A DNA stretch of 64,000 nucleotides from Nageia nagi. Its lineage: Eukaryota > Pinophyta. A program made the translations under genes and the position numbers. Numbering within the stretch: the first letter of the stretch is position 1; each line of letters starts with the position of its first letter. A model generated the notes under the pieces. It saw only the letters and a program-made list of their open reading frames with translations, made no database searches and was not told the DNA's origin. The stretch is taken from contig JBITNC010000001.1 in the NCBI GenBank assembly GCA_050084985.1, forward strand, positions 184,078,001 through 184,142,000. The letters are read 5' to 3'. Below, piece by piece: positions 10,950 through 20,399 of this stretch.

Positions 10950-12440
10950 AGAAGCATGATAAACTGACTATGGGAGCTGGACTCCACTCATAGGCACATG
11001 ATAAGCACATGATAAGCTGACTATGGGAGCTAGACTCCACTCATAGCCACATGATAAGCTAGATATGGGAGCTGGACTCCACTCACAAGCATATGATAAT
11101 CTGATTATGGGAGCTGGACTCCACTCATAGGCACATGATAAGCACATGATAAGCTGACTATGGGAGATGGACTCCACTCATAGCCACATGATAAGCTGAC
11201 TATGGGAGCTGGACTCCACTCATAGCCACATGATAAGCACATGATAAGTTGACTATGGGAGCTGGACTCCACTCATAAGCATGATAGTCTAACCATGGGA
11301 GCTGGAACTCCTCTCACAAGCATGATAATCTGATCACGGGAGCTAGAACTCCACTCACAAGCATGATAATCTGACCACGGGAGCTAGACTCCACTCATAG
11401 GCACATGATAAGCAGATTATAGGAGCTGGACTCCACTCACAAGCATATGATAATCTGATTATGGGAGATGGACTCCACTCATAGGCACATGATAAGCACA
11501 TGATAAGCTAACTATGGGAGCTAGAATCCACTCATAGCCACATGATAAGCTGACTATGGGAGCTGGACTCCACTCATAGCCACATGATAAGCACATGATA
11601 AGCTGACTAAGGGAGCTGGACTCCACTCATAAGCATGATAGTCTAACCATGGGAGCTGGAACTCCTCTCATAAGCATGATAATCTAATCACGGGAGCTGG
11701 AACTCCACTCATAAGCATGATAATCTGACCACGGGAGCTAGAATCCACTCATAGGCACATGATAAGCGGATTATAGGAGCTGGACTCCACTCACAAGCAT
11801 ATGATAATCTGATTATGGGAGCTGGACTCCACTCATAGGCACATGATAAGCACATGATAAGCTGACTATGGGAGCTGGACTCCACTCATAGCCACATGAT
11901 AAGCTGACTATGGGAGCTAGACTCCACTCATAGCCACATGATAAGCACATGATAAGCTGACTATGGGAGCTGGACTCCACTCATAGCCACATGATAATCT
12001 GATTATGGGAGCTGGAACTCCTCTCACAAACATGATAATCTAGTCATAGGAGATAGGACTCCACTCACAAGCATGATAATCTAGTCACGGGAGCTGGGAC
12101 TCCACTCAAAAGCATGATATCTAACCACGGGAGCTAGACTCCACTCACAAGCATGATAAACTGACCATGGGAGCTAGACTCCACTCATAGGCACATGATA
12201 AACGGATGATAAGTTGACTATGGGAGCTGGACTCCACTCATAGCCACATGATAAGTAGATGATAAGCTGACTATGGGAGCTGGACTCCACTCATAGCCAC
12301 ATGATAAGCTAACTATGGGAGCTGGACTCCACTCATAGCCACATGATAAGCTAACTATGGGAGCTGGACTCCACTCATAAGCATGATAATCTGACCATGG
12401 GAGCTAGACTCCACTCATAATCATGATAGTCGGATCACTC
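10950..12440. repeat. Tandem array of roughly 40-60-bp units with a 354-bp higher-order period
   Basis: The basic unit is GGGAGCTGGACTCCACTCA followed by a variable linker such as TAGCCACATGATAAGCTGACTAT. Roughly thirty units follow each other. The marker phrase TGATTATGGGAG(C/A)TGG recurs at 11102, 11456 and 11810, exactly 354 bp apart each time, and the unit variants between the markers follow the same order. This is a higher-order repeat made by duplication of blocks of several monomers. The core contains the palindrome-like GGAGCTGGACTCC. Such arrays next to the 3' LTR are typical of Tat-lineage elements. Confidence 0.85.
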
Positions 12441-12850
12441 GGGTCTGCAAACATGAAAACTCAAAGTAATATTCTCCTGGATATATCATTCGTCAAACAC
12501 TTGTGACGCACACATGATACTTAGATAAGCTGATAATTCAGATTTGCAAACATGAAACTTCAAGGTAATATTATCCTGGATATAACGTTGATCAAACATC
12601 TATGATGCACTCATGATACTCAATAATCTGATTTTCTAGATAAAGAACCGTAGGCGGTCCTTTCTTACTGACTTAGAACATCGACGGTCTTCACTAAGGC
12701 CGCGGGCGGTCCTTTTCTTGAAGATTCATCAAAAATCATGAAAATCACGTCCCTACGAATCACCTCTGGATTCCAAATTGGTTCCTGATTGCTCATCCAC
12801 ACATGCCAAATGCTCAAATCAAAATTAGTCTTGAAGTGTGTGCCCTAAAC
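12441..12850. other. Spacer between the array and the PMD promoter, with a motif triplet
   Basis: No gene is seen. A 100-bp phrase around AAACATGAAA-TCAA-GTAATATT occurs twice (about 12449 and 12548), followed by the motif triplet at 12645-12712. The stretch leads into the TATA box at 12855. Confidence 0.5.
12645..12712. repeat. Motif triplet upstream of the PMD gene
   Basis: GAACCGTAGGCGGTCC (12645), GAACATCGACGGTCT (12676) and GGCCGCGGGCGGTCC (about 12698). These are GC-rich near-palindromes matching those in the LTRs and in PMD intron 1. Confidence 0.6.
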
Positions 12851-12854
12851 TTTC

Positions 12855-12862
12855 TATAAAAG
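12855..12862 (+). promoter_or_regulatory. TATA box of the PMD gene in element A
   Basis: TATAAAAG in the context CTTTCTATAAAAGGGGG, on the plus strand and about 220 bp before the first splice donor. It suggests the PMD gene kept a promoter of its own, independent of the leftward LTR promoter. Confidence 0.6.
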
Positions 12863-13079
12863 GGGGCCCACCCTTCCTCATTTGTTCACCCTATCATTTT
12901 CATAGCTGAGAGCATCCTAGAGCTCAAGAGATTGATTCAGAGAGGTTTAGCTGGTGCTTTTGTCACTATTGCTAAATAATTCTTCCTGTATTTCTGTGCT
13001 GCACACTATGGCCCTACCGATCACACACTGAGAGGGACACAGAGCTACCTTGGTGGCTAATTCTCCTACTGGTCATCAG

Positions 13080-13468
13080 GTACACTACCTCTTTTACCTT
13101 TTTCATGCTATGTTTTTGTTTCTCTTCAAGTTTTAGCTGCCTGTACACCAGCTTTTCTGAATTGCCCCTAGGGTTTTACTGTTGCATACCCTAGCTTTGC
13201 ATTTTTCTCTTTTTAGTTTGCTTTTCAAACTTCCAGTGCCATGACTATCTTATGCTCACCCGTACGAACCTGCACCCTAAATTTTATTACCCTTTTTCAT
13301 GGAAACAGGACCGCTGGTAGTCCTTTCTACCCTAGTTTGGACCGTGGGCGGTCCTTCTCACCTGTAGTAGACCATGGGCGGTCCTCGTTTTCTTGTACTA
13401 TTTTTTTTTTTGCTATTTGCATTTCACATCTTGATACTGACTTACCTTTCATCCTCCTTTTCTTGCAG
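13080..13468 (+). other. Intron 1 (leader intron) of the PMD gene
   Basis: Donor CAG|GTACAC at 13080 and acceptor TTTTCTTGCAG at 13468 with a pyrimidine-rich approach. It contains a motif triplet at 13308-13384. The first in-frame ATG follows at 13484. Predicted from consensus splice sites, not from transcripts. Confidence 0.6.
13308..13384. repeat. Motif triplet inside PMD intron 1
   Basis: GGACCGCTGGTAGTCC (13308), GGACCGTGGGCGGTCC (13339) and GACCATGGGCGGTCC (13370), spaced exactly 31 bp. This is the best-preserved triplet in the window. Confidence 0.6.
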
Positions 13469-13483
13469 AGCCGTGCATACCTT

Positions 13484-15348
13484 ATGCGTCCATCCGGTAA
13501 GAGTGCCTCCTTAACCACTGCCCAATAGTGGCCCCAAACTGACGCAGCCCGGAGTATTCTAGAGGATATTTCATTCAGCCACCTTGCATTTGTTGAATAT
13601 GTGTTTCATAACCGCAACATGCTTACAACTTTGATGGAGAGGTGGGATCCAAATTCCAACACCTTTCACCTTCCCACCGGTGAGATTACAGTGACCTTAG
13701 AGGATATCTACAGGATCACTAGACTTCCTATCAGGGGGAAACTAGTGAAGATGATTCTTGTTCCGAGCTTGGAACAGGCAGAGGTATGGGCTACATGGCT
13801 GACGGGATCAGATGAAGTGAATCATAGGAAGAGAGGTGTGTCACTAGTGAGACATGTGCCAGAGGATCCTCCAACACGGGGTGACCTGCGGATGAGGCTC
13901 CTCATTGCCTGCCTTCTAGATGCTATTATCTATCCAGACAAGAGCAGTGAGACCTTCCCAGTGGGTATGATTCCTATTATTCAGGACATGGTTATACACA
14001 GATAGCGATATGCATGGTGCCCTGTAATACTGGCACAACTTTATCATGATCTCCACAGCTTTGCAGAGGTGGAGAGAAAGGGGAGACAGGTGGCTCACTC
14101 TATGATCCTGCAGGTGTGGGCCTATGAACACATCACTATTTCTAGACCGATTATACTGCCCCTAGACCAGCCAGATGATGCCCCCACTTGGCAACGATGG
14201 GCAACGATCGAGGTACCAGACTTCCCTAACATAGACCTAGAGGGATGGCGTGTGCGACTTGACTTACTACAAGAGGTGCAGATCTACTGGCGTCCTTATC
14301 GGGGAGGTGTTCCAGAGTGGGAGGGAGACCTAGAGGAGATGACATGGGTGAGACACCCTACCTACCTACAGGCACGTAGGGCTTTAGTGGAGCCGTACAG
14401 GCCAGAGTGGGTACTCCGTCAGTTCGGCCTCCAGCAGGGTATACCGAATGACTACAAGATAGTGGTGCGCTACTACCGTAGCAGGCACCTCCCAGAGGAT
14501 TACGAGCCAGTGCCAGACTGGGATCCAGACTGGGAGTCCCCCAGCAAGGACTTCGACTATGATGTTGATGATGACATAGATGGACCTGATCATACAGAGG
14601 ACTATCTAGACTGGTGGAGGACACGTCGCCCTCACCACATAGGCATTCATGATATTGACATGGGTGATGATGTAGGGGAGGATGAGGACCCAAGAGACAC
14701 AGAGACCAGGTGGGACACTCCCTTCACCACGGGAGGATGGGGAGGGGAGAGTAGCTCTTCATACGCTCGTGACACATCTTTAGATGCAGGGCATGATGAT
14801 AATGAGGAGACTGATCCGAACCAGGATGAATATGAACCTGAATATAAGATAGAATCAGACTGGGAGGATGAAGACTACGATGAAGATGATGATGGTAAAC
14901 TACTTTCTCTTTTACTTTGCTTTGACTTTCTATTTTTCATAATACATAAGGAACTAACAGGATATGTTAATGCTATGTCACAGATCCTGAGGTTGAGATA
15001 GCTAGGCTACGTAGCCAAATCGATCAGAAGGATGAGGAGATCAGGGAACTATAGGGCCATCTATGGTTCGGAGGAGGAGATTATGCTGGTATCTATCAGG
15101 ACTTATAGGTAGCCAACAAAGAAATCAAGGTCCTCTACGAGTAGCTTCGCCAGGCCAAGAGACAGATCGGTGAAGAGAAGGCCCGCGTAGAGAAATACAG
15201 GGCACGGTGCAGGGGTGGCACCTCTAGCAGGGCTACTAGCTCTAGTGTAGGGGGTGGGGGTCTAGTAGGAGATTTTAAATCACTCTATGTAATCTCATTC
15301 AGTTTACATTGTAAAAAAAACATTTTGATCATGATATATAAAACATAA
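13484..15348 (+). pseudogene. Plant mobile domain (PMD) gene, antisense cargo of element A
   Basis: Encodes a plant mobile domain protein, the family of Arabidopsis MAIN/MAIL1, whose transposon-borne members have no settled biochemical role. Seen in order: the entry motif MERWDPNSNTFHLPTGEI, VTLEDIYRITRLPI, a helix LLIACLLDAIIYPDKS, LAQLYHDLH, ILQVWAYEHI, then RRALVEPYRPEWVLRQFG. A long acidic D/E-rich tail follows. After an 89-bp intron (14895-14983) comes a coiled-coil exon (IARLRSQIDQKDEEIREL, then a K/E/R-rich segment). The ATG at 13484 is the first in frame after the leader intron. Five in-frame TAG codons interrupt it (13526, 14003, 15052, 15106, 15142), but there are no frameshifts. 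It runs opposite to gag, ending about 320 bp from the gag stop. Homology is strong; present-day function is doubtful. Confidence 0.85.
14895..14983 (+). other. Intron 2 of the PMD gene
   Basis: Donor GATGATG|GTAAAC and acceptor TATGTCACAG. Splicing joins GAT G|AT to keep the frame and links the acidic tail to the coiled-coil exon. Reading straight through instead gives hydrophobic, unrelated residues and a stop at 14999-15001. Confidence 0.65.
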
Positions 15349-15668
15349 ACTTTGGTACCTGATTTGTTCTTTGTTCATGTACTTGTGATGCATGAATTTG
15401 ATGTTCTGTGATCCTTACGGATGAACACCAATGATACGACCTGAAATTCTGACCTTTCATGTTGTGAACGTACTTGGAATCTTTTGCTTTCCTCTATTTT
15501 TCCCCTAAAAGAGGACTTCCGATGGTCTTTTTCTCCAGAAATACAACATCGATGCTCCTGTTATGACTTCATGAAACCTCCCAATCTCTTAACCCTGATA
15601 TCTATTAGAGACCTGAACCAACTGCTAGCTTTTCTCTCTCTTTTGTTTTTTTTTTTATGTATTTCAAT
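15349..15668. other. Convergent spacer between the PMD gene and gag in element A
   Basis: No gene is supported. It holds two further copies of the near-palindromic motif (GGACTTCCGATGGTC at 15513 and ACATCGATGCTCC at about 15546). It is where the PMD and gag transcripts would end or overlap. Confidence 0.5.
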
Positions 15669-16892
15669 CTACCAAATGATACCTTCGGGAGGCCTGGAGC
15701 TCCTACCGGGGTTAGCATCCTCAAGGAAGATCGTATTGATATGCTGTTCCTCTCCTGTATCTTTGACCTTTGCTGGACATACATAAAATCCATCTTCTAT
15801 GAGCTTTTGTATTCTATCCCTAAGATTTCCACATCCATTTGTAGCATGGCCTTTAGCCTGATGATATTCACAATATCTATCTTCCTTGTACCAATGGGGT
15901 TTTTCTGCTGTGGGATCTTCCTCATGCTGCGGTAAAGGTTGTAATAACCCTTTTTCCACAAGATCTTTTAGGATGTGTCTTGGAGGTATGGGAAATCTCA
16001 CATATCTCTTTTCCTTCATCTCACTTGTATTCTCAGCCATATAGACATCTTTCTCTCTCTTCAACGAATGTGATCTCTTATCCTTTGCTTTTGCCTTTTC
16101 ATTATTACCATACTTTACAAGCCCTAGCTTCACAAGGACTTTTTCTTTCTCTAACAGTTTATACGTCATATCGGAAAATGTGAGATGTGTATAATCAATA
16201 ACATATGCTTGTAAGGGTAATATAACAGCTTCTTTAAAAATGTTATTTACCTCTTTTTCTGTTAACCTAATCTTTACTTGCTGTCATGTCTTCTTAAATC
16301 TTACAACAAATTTATCCAGTTGCTCATAATTGCCCTGTTTAATAGCACATAAATCTGATAGCATAACCTCCTTCTTGATGTTATGCTTATATTGCTCCAG
16401 AAACAAATCACTGAATTCCTTAAATGATGTAATGGACCCTTCAGGTAAGCCATAAAACCATTCTCGTGCATCTCCTTCCAAGCTCTGGGGGAAGAATTTA
16501 GCCTGCAATCTTTGGTCGGTACCAATTATGAGTTCACATTCATCCTTAAATCCTTGTATATGTCTCCTTGGATCTCCTCCACCATTGAACTTACTGAATT
16601 TCAGTTCTTTGTAATCGGATGGTGGCATATGCCTACGAATGTCACCACATAAAGGGCTACCAAATTCGAAAGAATCATTAGGTGGCATTGATCTTCTTGC
16701 CAATCTATCTATCTGCCTCTGTATACCTTCCATAGTAGCCTGAAAATTGCTATTGTCACCCTCAGTGCTATTTTGCATTCCTCCGGATCCTTCCGGATCA
16801 TCATGTCTGATTTCTACCAATAACTCATCCAAATCTCTTTTTGAAAGGCTTCGCAAGAATAACTTAAGCTGTTCCATAACTAAGACACTCAC
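15669..16892 (-). pseudogene. gag of element A
   Basis: A Ty3/gypsy gag of about 408 codons, interrupted by a single TGA at 16284-16286 where a tryptophan codon is likely. The N-terminus is short and charged. The capsid domain carries FSKFNGGGDPRRHIQGF, LEGDAREWFYGLP, FLEQYKHNIKK and LDKFVVRFKK. A second conserved part includes RFPIPPRHILKDLVEKGLLQ, then a knuckle-like CEYHQAKGHATNGC with C, H and C spaced as in Tat-type gags, and LRDRIQKLIEDGF. The start lies 76 bp from the PBS-proximal LTR end. The frame is otherwise open, unlike the other gag genes in the window, which fits a younger insertion. No protease or RT follows. Confidence 0.85.
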
Positions 16893-16950
16893 AAAATAGA
16901 TGTTAATCTTAACTAAAACCTTTAGGGTTTTAGTATAATGATGTGTAGTT

Positions 16951-16966
16951 CACGTCGGGTTCACCA
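16951..16966 (-). other. Primer-binding site of element A
   Basis: The minus strand reads TGGTGAACCCGACGTG, two bases after the LTR end. This is the canonical TGG-start PBS position and fixes the element's orientation. The matching tRNA was not determined. Confidence 0.8.
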
Positions 16967-16968
16967 AA

Positions 16969-17823
16969 TGTTTACAAATAAAAATTGAGCGTGTAAATAA
17001 ATAAATAGAGAAATATCTACAAACTCAATATTATCTGTATACTAGCTACGGATAGCGATTTATTCTAGATATCAATGAACAACATAACCAATTCAGTAGT
17101 GTACTTGTACCAACCAAGACTATGATTCGTGTACTTACCTCACAGAACGTACCTGACAACGAAGGATGTAGATATTGGTGATGTAGTAATGATAAGCTAC
17201 CTTTTCCACAATGTCATGACCTGCAAGGATGCGAAAAGAGGACCGCAGGCGGTCTATTTCAGTAGTATTAGAGTGCCGGCGGTGTTCTTCCATTCACAAA
17301 GGAGCGTCGGCGGCCCTAGCTTGATAGCTTTGACCTCTCAATTAGGTCCAGATCTTCAGTATAGATATCTCAGATTGCAGTGTAATATCAGAATTGATCG
17401 CATATGTCAGGAGAGCTCGCATAAGGAAGCACACAAACCATAGCCTTGTAGGCGGTACCAAGAGATACCTTAAGGGGTAGCCACTTACAAGACCATACGC
17501 GGGATCATGTGTATCCTTGTTGTTGTGGACTTACGATTAGATCCCTTATTTATATAGATAATAGATAATATCGCCCATAGGTCGGCATGCATCCACATAA
17601 ATAAGGTTAATTCACAAAATTTAATATAAACACATCAATAAACAAGATAACCCATGCAATATTCAAGATAAACCATGCAATATTCAAGGTAAACCATACA
17701 ATATTCATATTCAAGCCAAACATTGATATTATCATTTTAATCCATTCAAGACATATAGTTAGGCCAAGCATATTTCATTAATTTATTGATTTAAAAACAT
17801 AAATTCATTTTTATGTGTTAACA
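16969..17823 (-). mobile_element. 5' LTR of element A
   Basis: 855 bp with the same ends as the left copy (TGTTTACA and TGTTAACA). A TATA-like box on the minus strand (plus TTATATA at 17550-17556) would drive the leftward gag transcript. Its motif triplet at 17240-17316 keeps more CG dinucleotides than the left copy, for example GGACCGCAGGCGGTCT against GGATCGCAGGTGGTCC. Confidence 0.9.
17240..17316. repeat. Motif triplet in the right LTR of element A
   Basis: GGACCGCAGGCGGTCT (17240), GTGCCGGCGGTGTTC (17273) and GCGTCGGCGGCCC (17304). Same spacing as in the left LTR but with more CG dinucleotides. Confidence 0.6.
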
Positions 17824-17828
17824 ATTTG
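17824..17828. repeat. TSD copy (right) of element A
   Basis: ATTTG, identical to 9115-9119. Confidence 0.9.
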
Positions 17829-19437
17829 GTTGGTAAAAAGATAATAATACATACAAATCATTAACCTTTACAGTATCTACAATCACAATCTAAATTACAA
17901 CAATTAAGATATTTTCGTTGGATGGAATTTTTGCAACAATTTCATTTGATGATTAAGTATAAAAAGGGTTCATAAAATAAGATTGCTGATATATTTTCTA
18001 TACCTCCAATAGTTGTAGCTATTGTTATTTTGCAAAATAGTTTTTTGATGCATGAAGGTTATAAAGAACAATATGTTGATGATCTTGATTTATAAAATAT
18101 CTATCATAGATTGAGTCTTGGTAATGAGAATGAAAATATTGAATTTCATATGCATGATGGATTATTTTATCATTTGAGAAACTTTATATTCCAAAAGGTG
18201 ATAGGAATGTTATTATTAGGGAAATTGACACTTCTCATATTTCAATATACTTTGGTGTTGGTGAAACTCTTACTAATTTACAAAGGTATTCTTATTGGCC
18301 TAATATGCAAGAAAATGTATCTAGGTATATCAGATGTTGTATGTTATGTAATGTTAGCAAAGCTAGTAATAGGAAGTTGGATCTTTATATACCATTGTTA
18401 ATTCCTACAAGACCATGGGAAAGCATTTATATGGATTTTGTTGGAGGTTTACCTATTTCTAAAAGAGGATATGATTATCTATATATGGTTGTGGATCTAT
18501 TCAATAAAATGTGCATACTAATTCCATGTAAAAAGACTATGATAGGTCAAGAAGTAGCTAATGTTTTCTTTATTTATGTGTGGGTACATTTTGTTCTTCC
18601 TAATTCTATCATTTTTGGTAAGGATTCTAGGTTTCTTCAAAAAATTTGGACTTATTTTTGGAAAAGGATGGACACTAAGTTAAAGAGGAGTACAACTTTT
18701 CCTCCATAGACATATTGGAAAATGGAAGTGGTAAATAGGATAATGGTACATATTTTATGAGTTTATTGTGGTAAGCATCCTAAGACTTGGTATGAACATG
18801 TAAGTTATATATAACATGCATATAATTGGGCTATACACTCTTCTACTAATAAATATCCTTTTGAGACATGTTTTGGTTATTTTCCAAAGTCACCATTCGA
18901 TATGGTCTTTGCTTCAACTAGTGATGGAGATTTTATTTTTCATAATGAGGAAGAGTGAGCTAAGAATTTTATTGAGAGGATTAGGTTGATTCATCAAAAG
19001 GTGAAGGAATAGTTGGGGAAGAGTTAGGCTTAGTACAAGGTAAGGCATGATTTTCATAGAGTGTATCACAAGTTTTAGGTTGGGGATCAAGTATGGCTTC
19101 ATCTTAGCTAGGAGAGACAACATGGTAAGTGAAAAAAATTTAAACTAATAAGGTATGGATCATTAACTATCATTAGGAAAGTTGGTGATAATGCATTTTG
19201 GTTAGACCTATCACCTTATATGCATGTGTTATGTTACCATCAATTGAGGATTTAGCCCCTGAGCACATGGGTGTTTTATCAAAGGATGTAATATTGGAAA
19301 AGAAGAAAAGAATATCTCATAGTGGTGAACATGAGGTATGGCATATCATATTGAAGGATCAACACCCACACAAGGCCAAGTGGTATGCAATTTATTGGGT
19401 GAGGGAGCTCTACCCTCACCTCATTCCATCATCCTAA
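17829..19437 (+). pseudogene. RNase H end and integrase of the interrupted host gypsy element
   Basis: Continues the pol broken at 9119. It starts with the RNase H tail (QYLQSQSKLQQ, FLQQFHLMIKYKKG). The integrase follows: the zinc-binding region includes HISIYFGVGETL and CCMLCNVSKASNRKLDLY near 18330. The catalytic core has PWESIYMDFVGGLPISKRGYDYLYMVVD near 18415-18490, then FGKDSRFL, where the second catalytic Asp is retained. A tail with RLIHQKVKE, YKVRHDFHR, VGDQVWLHL and FKLIRYGS follows. It ends with DVILEKKKR-SHSGEHE and KAKW-VRELYPHL at 19437, close to a full C-terminus. Many stops and some frameshifts make it non-functional. Its 9119/17824 junction with the RNase H piece defines the insertion site of element A. 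Confidence 0.85.
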
Positions 19438-19440
19438 ATG

Positions 19441-20399
19441 CTTTTGGGGTCAAAATATCTCTCTTAGTGGGGAGGAATAATCCAAAATTTGGATCCTCTC
19501 TATTTTCAAAAAAGTCTTGTTTAATGTGTTCATCTTGTCTTTAGCTTCATAATGCTTCTTTCAAATAAAAAATTTGATCTTGTTTGAGCAAGTTATAGTG
19601 TTTTAAAGTTTGTGTGTTTTTAAAAAAAATACAAAAACATAAAAAAATTATTACATAATGTTTTAGAGATCCTTTTCCTCTTTTTTGTACTTTTTATAGT
19701 TCATGAAACCGAAAACATTTTGAAGTTTGCAATTTTGTTAATGAAATAGGGGCATTTTGGAGGATAGATTGCGTGTTTAGACTATTTACAAGTTGACAAG
19801 TGGCATTTTCTCATTGGGTCTATCCATTGAGTGATATTTGCATGTATTTGAGTGTTTCAAAGGTGTTAGCTTATTGTTAATTAGTTTTTGGGTTTAAAAT
19901 TGAGTGACCAAGGTGTTTGTTAAATATTTTTATTAGATCCTCATTGTGAAACACTCTAAAATTGAGCCCAAATTTTGTTATAAAAAAGAGGCCATTTAGA
20001 TGTGTTTAAGAGAAAGAATTTTGGAGAGTTTGAAGTTATCATTTTGTGTTTTTTCAGATTTGTGTTATGAATGTAAAAGTGAGAAGAGGTGTTAGAGGAT
20101 TGTGGAGGTCTTGGAACATGATTCCATCCATTGATTGAAGAGAGATTTTATGCTGGATGTAGCCCACATTAGGCAAATTAAGGTAAAATTATCTTATCTC
20201 TGTGTGGTTTGGAATATTGCTCTTCTCTTTTCTTTTTACATTTTAATTATTTAAAAATTCCATTTGCAATCTTAAAATAATTAAGTGTGGAATGATCCTT
20301 GGGAAGGATTGAAGTTAAATTTTAATCTTTTAAATTATAGATCATGAGGTATACATTTTGGTGAACTTGACATTCTTACACACTTAAATTCCATTCTAG
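19441..20399. other. 3' end of the host gypsy element, probable LTR remains
   Basis: A purine run AGTGGGGAGGA near 19468 follows the integrase stop and is a candidate polypurine tract. The AT-rich sequence beyond it has a GTGTTTAAGAGAAAGAATTTTGGAGAG phrase near 20000 and looks LTR-like. No matching LTR copy lies in the window, so boundaries cannot be set. No gene is seen. Confidence 0.35.

Larger units (their letters stand above)
9120..17823 (-). mobile_element. Element A: complete non-autonomous Ty3/gypsy-type LTR retrotransposon carrying gag and an antisense PMD gene
   Basis: An 8704-bp insertion bounded by two 855-bp LTRs and a perfect 5-bp TSD (ATTTG at 9115-9119 and 17824-17828). The PBS lies next to the right LTR and the polypurine tract next to the left LTR, so the element reads leftward. 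Order along its own strand: 5' LTR (right), PBS, gag (16892-15669), a convergent PMD gene (13484-15348 on the plus strand), a motif-rich segment, three tandem arrays (12440-10240), PPT, 3' LTR. No protease, RT, RNase H or integrase was found in the internal region, so transposition would need enzymes in trans. It resembles terminal-repeat elements with only gag, plus a captured gene. The LTRs differ at 34 sites by hand count and have no indels. Confidence 0.9.

Noticed and set aside
10152-11177. Overlapping minus-strand ORFs of 69-190 codons with repeated residues
   Set aside because: They are translations of the tandem arrays of element A; the repeat period, not coding selection, keeps them open.
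10950-12440. Regular short repeats that might suggest a CRISPR-like array
   Set aside because: The linkers are themselves repeats with a 354-bp higher-order pattern, not unique spacers, and the context is a plant retrotransposon.
13241-13528. A 95-codon plus-strand ORF before the PMD gene
   Set aside because: Most of it lies inside predicted intron 1 and is not homologous to PMD; only the end from 13484 is kept.
13526-15144. Five in-frame TAG codons read as recoding or an altered code
   Set aside because: Other relics in the window use TAA and TGA stops, and CAG-to-TAG decay at methylated CHG sites is simpler.
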